From Phoma sp. XZ068 (lineage: Eukaryota; Ascomycota; Dothideomycetes; Pleosporales; Didymellaceae): 64,000 nucleotides of DNA. Both the position numbers and the translations under genes were made by a program. The stretch covers positions 1,116,001 to 1,180,000 of the forward strand of contig RBKR01000018.1 of assembly GCA_004835665.1 (NCBI GenBank), read 5' to 3'. Shown in pieces: positions 56,523 to 64,000 of this stretch; the first letter of the stretch is position 1, and every line of letters starts with the position of its first letter. Under the pieces are notes generated by a model, which worked only from the letters and a program-made list of their open reading frames with translations, searched no databases and was not told the DNA's origin.

Positions 56523-58040
56523 TCAATTGAAATAGTTTTCCATATGCTCAACACTGCTGAAAATATATATATGAGACAGCTTGAGCACAAAGTGTGGCTT
56601 GGATCTCCAGGATGTATCAGCCTCGTCTGAATACGTGTCAATACCCACTACACGTAGTACGTCCGACCACTTGGTGACTCTCGACTCAATCCCATCTACT
56701 GAGGAACACAGCTCTGTGTCCCCCGGGTGCGGTATACGACCATACGCACCGTTGTGGATAGAGATCGTGAAGGTATCCTTAGATGGCGTGGAAGGGTGTA
56801 TCAGAACGTGAATCTTCTCCTTATCAATGTCGCTTCTTTCGTGAGCAAAACCTGTACCGGGACAGAGCAGTATATCGCTGCTACCATAACCCTCGATACG
56901 AGCACCCGCGAAGTTATACTTCTCGTGCTTGCAGAGCCCACGTCTCTTCAATTTTACAGCTCCCTGCACGAGTTGTTGCGCATCCGACATCAGCTTGGTG
57001 CGTCGCATGGGAACACAGAATTGGAACGGTTCACCACGCGCTTCGGCGGCCTGTTGGACCATGTCCTGCGTCAGTTCAAGTGCGTTCCAGAAGTCCTTCA
57101 AGTGGAACGCTTCGAGGCCGGGGTTGAAATAACCCAACGCTCTCCAGAACAAATCGACAATGCCCTCGTTATAGTCAACCGTGAAAGACTTGTCCTGTCC
57201 AGTCACAGCGAGAAGACTGTATACCCGGTCCCGCGCGTCATGACACTGTGCCTTCTCGCCGCGTCGATTGAAGACAGACCAGAACCGCACGGGCATTGGC
57301 CATTCCCCTGCTTGCTGGAGAAACTCGATTCTCGCTTTCAAATCCAACTGCATTTCAAAGTCATCCCTCAAGATATTCACCAATGATGCAGTAACGCATC
57401 TCAGCAACGCCTTCGGCGCCACTTCTGTGGAACCACATAGCAGCGTCAACGATTTGGCCAACATGTTCTCCTGCGTCACCCACGCACGCCTCCAATACGG
57501 ATGCTCTTCCAATTCCTTGACGTAACCTCGCAAATGCGCCGGTGTTTTCTCAATCGGCACGTGCCGCAGCGCCCGATTGATCGCATTCCTCGGTCTATCA
57601 GCCCACCCAAACAGTGCCGCTATGCCATCATGATGCCCAAGCCATATCAGCACATCCGTCGCGCTTTCGAATATGCTCCCCATGCGCTGCACCTGCAGAC
57701 TCTTCTCGTCGTCGTCGGTTTGATCAATACACAGTGCGTCAATCCAGAACGTCTGGCCCGGATACCGTTGGGCTGCTACGTGCAGGAATTCGAATAGATT
57801 CCTTCCCACGTGTGCTGCGCGGTTGTTCAGGCGAATGGGTAGTCGAGCCGTTTGGTCGCCCCACATGTACGACAAACATCTGTAAGGCACGGAGGATTTC
57901 GGCTCCCATATTTCGACTTGGATGCAGTCTAGGCTCTCTGGAAGGACTTTGAGGAGACGTAGCGAGTCTGGTGCGGTCAAGGGTGAGTATGTGAAGGCCT
58001 CTAGAGTTTCGGGATGAACAGCCGGTGGCGCAAGGTCCAT
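56523..58040 (-). CDS. HET domain protein, 505 aa
   Basis: Single exon from ATG 58040. It shows the complete HET domain: lead-in FTYSPLTAPDSLRLLKVLP, YRCLSYMWGD (53-62), FWIDALCIDQTDDDEK (98-113), DVLIWLG (129-135) and HPYWRRAWVTQENMLA (180-195). The C-terminal half has DARDRVYSLLAVTG and an RVTKWSDVLRVVGID segment ending in SKPHFVLKLSHIYIF. It is related along its full length to the next HET gene (59028..60587), on the same strand about 1 kb away, so the two are a tandem duplicate pair; a relic of a third copy lies 1 kb downstream. The family acts in nonself-triggered cell death; the specific partner is unknown. GC-rich and free of stops, it seems to be under selection. Confidence 0.93.
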   Translation of the reverse strand: MDLAPPAVHPETLEAFTYSPLTAPDSLRLLKVLPESLDCIQVEIWEPKSSVPYRCLSYMWGDQTARLPIRLNNRAAHVGRNLFEFLHVAAQRYPGQTFWIDALCIDQTDDDEKSLQVQRMGSIFESATDVLIWLGHHDGIAALFGWADRPRNAINRALRHVPIEKTPAHLRGYVKELEEHPYWRRAWVTQENMLAKSLTLLCGSTEVAPKALLRCVTASLVNILRDDFEMQLDLKARIEFLQQAGEWPMPVRFWSVFNRRGEKAQCHDARDRVYSLLAVTGQDKSFTVDYNEGIVDLFWRALGYFNPGLEAFHLKDFWNALELTQDMVQQAAEARGEPFQFCVPMRRTKLMSDAQQLVQGAVKLKRRGLCKHEKYNFAGARIEGYGSSDILLCPGTGFAHERSDIDKEKIHVLIHPSTPSKDTFTISIHNGAYGRIPHPGDTELCSSVDGIESRVTKWSDVLRVVGIDTYSDEADTSWRSKPHFVLKLSHIYIFSSVEHMENYFN

Positions 58041-59027
58041 GATCGCAACGATGAAGGTCGAGCGGACGGTAGGACAAGAGTCAGCGCGTCGCGAGATGCT
58101 CAGGTACCTAGATCACCACGGCGTCGTACTGGTGAGTTTGACCAGGCTGAGGTTTTGAGCCACAAGGCTGATTCCGAGGCACCCGCGCCGGTTCGAAGGG
58201 ACCACTGGTGTCGCATCATCCCAGAAGCTCAACATCACGCTTCAATATAGCCTGAAGTTGTGTCGCGGAAACCCTCCGAGGCTGCCAACAATCATAAAGT
58301 TCGATCAACTGAGGCACAACAAGTAGTGTTGCGCGAATATCTGCGCGTGGAGACGTCGCAAATGCGGTTAGCTGAGTCAGACGACTTTCAGCCTCAATTA
58401 CGATGCCGAGCTGGTCGATAACCGTGACAAGTTTTTATTCAACTTGGATGGTAATCTACACACAATGCTCTGTTCAAAGCTTGTCAAGCAATATGTACAA
58501 CAAAACAAGTACGATTGAAGACCTCGACGAAGAAATCGTATATCAGCACATTTGATGCGGCTGGCGCTGAAGTGAGAGACTGCATCGACCGCACGTTACA
58601 AGGTTCCTAAGGATCTGCTTTTGAGCGTACCCATTTCCTCGACTTACAACGTGCGTGGAGGCAGAACCGTGTCTCAACTCGAAGTCGACGCAACAGAAGG
58701 ATATCTTCGGAGGGACAGAAGAAGCCACGGAAATAAGCGCCTCAAGAGCGTTATTGCGGAGGTGGTGGAGAGCGTTAACGGATATTTGGTTGTAGTTTGC
58801 TGATTCTTGATCGTAAGCAGATGTATTGTTTAGGCTGTGACCGGCCAAGCCACTACGTAGTGACTGTCCCTGTGTAATTTGCGAACTGTTGATCTTGGGG
58901 TATGAGCTGCATTGTCTTCAATCTGAAGCAAACCATACGTAGTACTATATGTAGGCATGCAGACCGTTTGATCTCAACAACGGCCACAAGGACCACGCAA
59001 GCATGAGATCCGACTCGGCATATGCAT
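58041..59027. other. Spacer between the paired HET genes
   Basis: About 990 bp that includes the promoter of the 505-aa HET gene. No further supported gene and no HET-like relic recognised. Confidence 0.5.
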
Positions 59028-60587
59028 TCACGCGTCTAATGGGGTTGACCAATGGTCCGAGATGCGCTGGACCATGTAGCGATATGTGAGTTTGAGAAGG
59101 AAATGTGGCTTGGTCTTCCAGTTTGGATCTGGGCCTCCTCCAAGCTCAGCGATTCGCAAGACATCGTTCCATTCGGTAACTCTGACCTCTTTTCCATCCA
59201 TGGTATACCAGAGCTCCGAATCGTCGGGGCAGGCGATAGGATGACCGAAACTACTTCCGTCTTGAACAGAGATAGCGAATGAGTGATCGGACGCAATTTT
59301 GGATGCGTGAAGTATAAAGTGCATGTTCCAATGGTCGTGCTTGCCGCTATGTGAGTCCGGACAAAGCAGCACATCGTTGTTGCCACAACCGTAGATTGTT
59401 GCATGCGTATATCGACTTTTATCAGTCTCGCAGAACGACATTTTACTGGACCCTGAAACCGCCTGGATACCTTCCTTTGGCCTCGATACTAGCTTACAAC
59501 GGCGCATGGGAAGCATGTGCTGCAGTGATTCCCCTTCTGCCTGACCATCTATGATACTTTGGCTATCAAGCTCGAGGGCTCGGCATAAGCTTCGAATCTT
59601 GGAAGCTGACACCCAAGCGTCAAATTCAACCGCTGACCTTCGCAATGTGCTCACAAGGCTTTCGCTATAGTCAACATTGAATGTAGCATCGTGTCCTGTG
59701 ATCGCCAGAATGCTGTAAATCCGATCGCGAGGGTCTTTACATTGCGATTGTTCTGCAATCATAGGAAAGATCTTCCAAAATTTAGTTGGCTCACATCGCT
59801 TGAGGAAACCAACTTTATAAAGGATTCCGTACAAATGCGACCCTTGTCCAAATCGAAGTTCAAAATGAATGTCGATAGAAGTGATGATTTCCAGCCACCA
59901 CATGCTTGCTGAGGGCCATATGTTTAACAGGCCGCCTTGATTGCATCGTTCCAGTGCGCCAAAAGTAGTTTCCAGTGAGCCGCACAAAAGACGCAAAGAT
60001 CGAGCTAATGTGATTTCTTGAATCACCCAGGCGCGCGTCCAATAAGGATGATTTGCAAGTTTCTCAGTAGCTCCGCGCAGGCGTCGTGGGGTTTTATTTA
60101 CCGGCACGTAATGGAGGACTTTGTTGAATGTAGATTGGGACTTGCAGGTCCACGCGAAAAGCTTCTCCACGTCTTCGTCGTTGCCCAACCACACGAAAAC
60201 GTCAATAGCTTGCTCAAAGACTTTCCCCATGCGTTGAACTTGATCGTTCTTTTCAAGGTCATTATTCTGGTTTATGCATAGCGCGTCAATCCAGAGACTC
60301 TCGTTCGGAAACCGTTGAACAGCCATATTGAGGAAGTCGTACACGTTTTGACCGACTTGCATCATGCAGCCATTAACCTGGATCGGATTGGTCTGGATTT
60401 GCTCTCCCCACGTGTACGAAAGGCATCGGTATGCAACATCCCCTGTTTCTTCCCAGAGGTGGACCTGAATGCGTCCATCAAGTTTTTCCGGTAGCACCTT
60501 GAGTAAGCGCAACGATTTTGGTGCAGATAGAGGTTCATATTCGAACTCGAGGTTCGACTGGGCTACTGGTGACGCTTGGACCTCCAT
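59028..60587 (-). CDS. HET domain protein, 519 aa (paralogue of the 505-aa gene)
   Basis: Single exon from ATG 60587. HET blocks: FEYEPLSAPKSLRLLKVLPE, YRCLSYTWGE (53-62), LWIDALCINQNNDLEK (98-113), DVFVWLG (129-135) and HPYWTRAWVIQEITLA. The second half has DPRDRIYSILAITGHDATFNVDY and RVTEWNDVLRIAEL, ending with TKPHFLLKLTYRYMV. It aligns throughout with the neighbouring 505-aa HET protein, with the same order and nearly the same length, but is clearly diverged, so the duplication is not recent. Both genes are on the minus strand with about 1 kb spacing. Same family role, nonself-triggered cell death; no recognisable extra domain at either end. Confidence 0.93.
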   Translation of the reverse strand: MEVQASPVAQSNLEFEYEPLSAPKSLRLLKVLPEKLDGRIQVHLWEETGDVAYRCLSYTWGEQIQTNPIQVNGCMMQVGQNVYDFLNMAVQRFPNESLWIDALCINQNNDLEKNDQVQRMGKVFEQAIDVFVWLGNDEDVEKLFAWTCKSQSTFNKVLHYVPVNKTPRRLRGATEKLANHPYWTRAWVIQEITLARSLRLLCGSLETTFGALERCNQGGLLNIWPSASMWWLEIITSIDIHFELRFGQGSHLYGILYKVGFLKRCEPTKFWKIFPMIAEQSQCKDPRDRIYSILAITGHDATFNVDYSESLVSTLRRSAVEFDAWVSASKIRSLCRALELDSQSIIDGQAEGESLQHMLPMRRCKLVSRPKEGIQAVSGSSKMSFCETDKSRYTHATIYGCGNNDVLLCPDSHSGKHDHWNMHFILHASKIASDHSFAISVQDGSSFGHPIACPDDSELWYTMDGKEVRVTEWNDVLRIAELGGGPDPNWKTKPHFLLKLTYRYMVQRISDHWSTPLDA

Positions 60588-61615
60588 TGTGCACGTTGCG
60601 GGCGGAATCGGGTATCAAAACGTTTGCGGCTCTTCGCAGGTAGCGTATAGCAACCCAGGAAGATGTTGAATAAGCCTGTGAAGAAGAGAGCGGAGTTGAG
60701 GAGAAGGAAAATGATTACACGCCAGCCCAGGATAGGAGTGCGGTGCAACGCCGTGGATGCGAGGCTGTGTCCACGAAGCTGACATTGCGAGTCGGTGCAC
60801 GAGTCGCAGCCACAGTGGCGCTTTGCCTGCAGCGCCCCTCCGGAAGGACGAGTAACTACTCAAGTATAATTGAGTTGCCCTTTTCACAGAGACGATATAG
60901 CTGATGAGGATCATCGTCGAGTTCTACATTAACCCTACTGTGATGTGTCAAAAGGCTCAATGATCACAAGGGTCAGGGTGACAATTTTTGATGTTCAAGT
61001 TGTCTATTGTAAGGCGCGCCACCGGCGGCAGGGCGGGGAAGGGTGGTCCTATGCGCCGGGCAAGCAGAGCTTTAGCAAATTTATGTCTACTGTCACCTCA
61101 GCTTACCCCGAACCGATGGCTGCCATCCGATGCCTACGACCAATGCATGCGTTGTTGTTGTTTTTGTTGTTGTCCCAGGTGGAGCCCATACTGAACGCGG
61201 GAGCGGCTATTACCTGACATCCATGAGTTGCGAATCTGCCCAGGATTCTTTCATCGCCCAGTTAAAATTACTTAGCTTTTCCGCTCGTTTGGTACCGCAT
61301 CGCGGGAAGATTTTTGAATAGTAAACCAAGCTTCACTTGCTGGCGGGATCAGGACGGCGCGCACTTATTATCTACCGAAAGATTACAGACATTGGCGGAA
61401 CTGTGAGATAACATGTGTCCTCTGCTCTCTCAAAAACAAAATGTTACCCCACACAGGACATTTGCGGACTTGTTGATTTTAAGAGACCACGATAAGTTGA
61501 GACAATAGTTTGGCAAATCAAACTTCTCTACCACTTCCGACCCTCCCTTATAATATTATAATTATCCATACAGGCACGCAAAGCTCAAGGTTGCTGTTCA
61601 GAAACTTCATCTGAT
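60588..61615. other. Intergenic region
   Basis: 1 kb with the promoter of the 519-aa HET gene and the 3' flank of the WSC gene. A short TTG-rich run at about 61151-61175. Nothing else. Confidence 0.5.
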
Positions 61616-64000
61616 CTAAAGAAAAAGTTGAGGGGGAGGAAGCCAGTGTCCTGCTATGATAGGGAAGAACTCCGGTGGATATGGAACACGGCGATACCAT
61701 CCAATATACATCCCAGCACTATCCAAACCGACTCGAGTACCATCCGGTAGGTATGCCTGTATTGGACCTGTCAGGGGATCTAGGAAGGTGTTATCAACTT
61801 GTGCGGTTCCGTTAGAATAGAACGCCCAAGTGAAGACCTTGTCTATCACTGTGCCAGATTCGATGACTGCTGGTTCCGTAGAGTCGGTTTGGAAAGCAGC
61901 AGGACCTCCCGGTAGTGTATAAATTGACGGTAAGAAACCCCCCGGACTTGAAGAGAGTCCATCTTGGTTGTCCACAGCTGGAACTGGCGCGAGTACCGGC
62001 AGCGGCGGAGCTGCAAAGTATGTCGGAGCAGGGAAATAATGAGGTTCCAAAAAGTCTGTGACCACCCACCAGGGATTGCCAACCTCAATATTTGAGGATA
62101 TCGATGGCAGATCAAGATTTGGTACACCTAATGTTGGCACAGTAACAGTCGGTAGTAATGGGGAAGGCGTAAGTGGATAGGTTAACTCGATCTGTGAAGA
62201 AAGGAGCGAGAGAAGATTCGGAAACAACAGACCACTACCCGAAGATGGTGGGGCGGTCGCTAGCGACGGTACATTAAGAAATGGTACCGATGGTGTTTGG
62301 AGAATACTGGGCGTTCGCAATGGCTCTGGTACAGCAGGCTCTGGGAATTGGAAAACTCCGAACGTTCCCAGTGGCTCAGGTTCAGCCGAGGGTGCTTGGA
62401 AACTGCCGAACGTTCCTGATGGCTTAGATACAATTGGGGGTGTCTGGAGAACGCCTAACGTCCCCAACGGCTTAGATGCAGCTGATGGTGTTTGAAGCAC
62501 GCCGGATGTCCCCAATGGCTCAGGCACAGCAATTGATGGTACTTGGAAGATGCCGAATGTGCCGAATGGTTCCGGCACAGCCGATGGCGCTTGAAAAATG
62601 CCGAATGTTCCCAATGGCTGAGGTACATCGACTACTGCGGGTGATGATGCTACGGTCTGTGATGGGACCACAGGACTGTTGGGCAATATGTTAATCAATG
62701 AACCTACTAAACTTGGTGGTAACAGAGTAATGGGCGGTATTGTTGCAACAGTAGGCAGACTTGTTAATGTTGCGATAGTAGGTGGATTTGGTAATGTCGG
62801 AATAGAGGGTAGACTTGGTAACGTTGGAATAGTAGGTAGACTTGGTAACGTTGCAATAGTAGGTAGACTTGGTGAGGTCTGAAACGGCGACAAAACTTCG
62901 ATTTGTGTTGGTGCGGGTTGCAGACTGCTGATTTGAGATTGCAGGTTTGACAAACCCCCGGATGAAAGTCCGAAAGAAGATACATTGGTAGACTGTAAAG
63001 CTGTCAGGGCTGGCACAGTCACAGCCGATGGAGTTACAACAGGGGTTGGCAAGGTGGCCATCGATACGAGCTGACCTAGTGGAGCGGATGGGCTTGAGAG
63101 GGGCACCGTCAAGTTTGGTGACGGCTCTACAATCAACGGGGGAAGTAGGTTTGATACCGAGGGGAGCGAAGGCTGTGTTGACCATAACCATTGTAGTGGT
63201 GTAGAGAGTAATGGAACAAGTGGAGAGGAAAGCACTGAAGGCGCCACAGAAGAACCCAGAGGTGTCTGGGAGATTGCAGCCGGTGCAGTTGTCGACGAAG
63301 ATACTGCCGGTACGACCAGAGAAGCGAGTCCTCCCAATATAAGAGGTAATGAGAGTGGCTGGAGGACAGCAGAGGACGATGTAGGGGAAGTGAGCGCGGT
63401 TTGCTGGCTTGAGGAAGTTCCGGGAGGTGGGATATTGGTTTGTGCAGGCGCAGTAGTGAGAGGGATTGATCCAGGAAAAGATACAGCCGGTACTACTGAC
63501 GCAAGGATTGGTTGGAGTGACGGTACCGACGCAGATACGACGAATGCTCCTTGACTCGCGGATGAAACTTGTGCTACGGTACTTGGCGGCGCCACTAGGG
63601 TAGGAGCGGATGAGACGGACGCAATTGTTGCGACAGATGCCAAGAGTCCAACTGTGGGTGATGCCTGCGTAGGCGTGGAGGAGGCTGATGTTGCTGATTC
63701 TACCGGCGCTGCCGGGAAAGGATAATTCAAGTTTCGAAAAATGATTGACCTGCCAACCGATCCACACGTTTGAAGATTGTTTCCAGTACATTGACTTTGG
63801 CAGAGGGTATCGACCACACGAGCTGGAGAGAAAGCGTAAGAATTGCCACATCTGCAGGTCGAGCCGTTTGTGATACCAGTATATTGATAAGCGGAACAAT
63901 ACGATGTGCATGATGCCCAACTCATGCTGGTTGTTGACATGTTAAACTTGCCATTTAAAATGTACAACGGGAGAGCCACTGGAAGGGCAAGGTTGGAAGG
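61616..64000 (-). CDS. WSC-domain Ser/Pro-rich wall protein, 5' end outside the window
   Basis: The open frame reaches the window edge without a start or signal peptide, so the gene begins beyond 64000. The visible N-terminus carries most of a WSC domain with its Cys pattern (SWASCTSYCSAYQYTG, STCRCGNSYAF, CQSQCTGNN, QTCGSVGRS), a carbohydrate-binding module of fungal wall sensors and secreted enzymes. Then come about 500 residues rich in Ser, Pro, Val, Leu and Thr, with two repeat regions (separate entries). The ending has a short folded-looking domain (FTWAFYSNGTAQVDNTFLDP, PDGTRVGLDSAGMYIGW). No transmembrane segment or GPI signal is visible at the C-terminus, so it is not a classical membrane stress sensor; a secreted wall-associated protein is likelier. 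The codon bias leaves a second long frame open on the same strand. Confidence 0.85.
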   Translation of the reverse strand, partial: PSNLALPVALPLYILNGKFNMSTTSMSWASCTSYCSAYQYTGITNGSTCRCGNSYAFSPARVVDTLCQSQCTGNNLQTCGSVGRSIIFRNLNYPFPAAPVESATSASSTPTQASPTVGLLASVATIASVSSAPTLVAPPSTVAQVSSASQGAFVVSASVPSLQPILASVVPAVSFPGSIPLTTAPAQTNIPPPGTSSSQQTALTSPTSSSAVLQPLSLPLILGGLASLVVPAVSSSTTAPAAISQTPLGSSVAPSVLSSPLVPLLSTPLQWLWSTQPSLPSVSNLLPPLIVEPSPNLTVPLSSPSAPLGQLVSMATLPTPVVTPSAVTVPALTALQSTNVSSFGLSSGGLSNLQSQISSLQPAPTQIEVLSPFQTSPSLPTIATLPSLPTIPTLPSLPSIPTLPNPPTIATLTSLPTVATIPPITLLPPSLVGSLINILPNSPVVPSQTVASSPAVVDVPQPLGTFGIFQAPSAVPEPFGTFGIFQVPSIAVPEPLGTSGVLQTPSAASKPLGTLGVLQTPPIVSKPSGTFGSFQAPSAEPEPLGTFGVFQFPEPAVPEPLRTPSILQTPSVPFLNVPSLATAPPSSGSGLLFPNLLSLLSSQIELTYPLTPSPLLPTVTVPTLGVPNLDLPSISSNIEVGNPWWVVTDFLEPHYFPAPTYFAAPPLPVLAPVPAVDNQDGLSSSPGGFLPSIYTLPGGPAAFQTDSTEPAVIESGTVIDKVFTWAFYSNGTAQVDNTFLDPLTGPIQAYLPDGTRVGLDSAGMYIGWYRRVPYPPEFFPIIAGHWLPPPQLFL
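62285..62635 (-). repeat. Coding minisatellite, seven degenerate 17-18-aa repeats
   Basis: Inside the WSC gene, about seven adjacent units follow the pattern (V)PEPLGTFGIFQxPSx. Examples are QPLGTFGIFQAPSA, EPFGTFGIFQVPSIA, EPLGTSGVLQTPSAA, SKPLGTLGVLQTPP, SKPSGTFGSFQAPSAE and EPLGTFGVFQFPEPA. Units are about 51-54 bp and diverged from one another. Confidence 0.85.
62727..62878 (-). repeat. Coding minisatellite, 27-bp units (SLPTIATLP)
   Basis: About five 27-bp units encoding nine-residue repeats of the type SLPTIATLP, SLPTIPTLP, SLPSIPTLP, NPPTIATLT, SLPTVATI. The two central units differ at a single base over 27 bp, showing recent array change. Confidence 0.85.

Noticed and set aside
62691..63920. 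A 409-codon open frame on the minus strand in another frame of the WSC gene.
   Set aside because: It is a by-product of the biased Ser/Pro/Thr codon use and repeats of the WSC gene; its translation lacks family features and is rich in Cys, Ser and Tyr in an unstructured way.

Overview
The window is nuclear DNA of a filamentous ascomycete (Pezizomycotina; Dothideomycetes/Pleosporales-like is my inference from the gene families and compact gene style, not proven). The evidence is many short introns of 44-79 nt with GT...CTAAC/CTGAC...AG signals, several heterokaryon-incompatibility (HET) domain genes, a Zn2Cys6 regulator, and decayed gene copies carrying C-to-T type stop codons of the kind left by repeat-induced point mutation (RIP).

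Left part (1-20 kb) is accessory in character. It opens with a HET gene cut by the window start. Next come an ornithine-cyclodeaminase/mu-crystallin family reductase and a convergent proline-racemase-superfamily enzyme, with a seven-exon Zn2Cys6 transcription factor (690 aa) just upstream of the latter. The enzyme pair fits hydroxyproline catabolism (dehydratase or epimerase plus pyrroline-2-carboxylate reductase). Then follow a decayed NACHT NTPase fragment, an F-box-like protein, a complete 707-aa HET protein, a small four-helix membrane protein and a broken HET gene.

The middle (20-36 kb) holds metabolic and secreted functions with wide gene-poor spacers: a secreted GH95 alpha-L-fucosidase-type enzyme, a cytochrome P450, a YAT-type amino-acid permease, a secreted PAF-acetylhydrolase-like esterase and an ankyrin-repeat protein. 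A gene-free, strongly strand-skewed low-complexity block lies at about 36.8-37.9 kb.

38-53 kb is a compact housekeeping island: M18 aspartyl aminopeptidase, protein phosphatase inhibitor 2 (Glc8/IPP-2), a 4EHP-type eIF4E, an Ulp2-like SUMO protease, an AIG2-like gamma-glutamylcyclotransferase-fold protein and a PQ-loop membrane protein.

53-64 kb returns to accessory content: a secreted DJ-1/PfpI protein, a 40-codon HET relic, two related HET genes arranged head-to-tail, and a Ser/Pro-rich WSC-domain wall protein with two coding minisatellites, cut by the window end.

The main theme is the density of fungal nonself-recognition-type genes (three complete HET genes, one partial, two HET relics, one NACHT relic, one ankyrin protein) flanking a conserved core. 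Gene models with several exons were checked by hand for splice sites and phase; all stay in frame except the 5' part of the SUMO protease gene, where one junction shifts frame.
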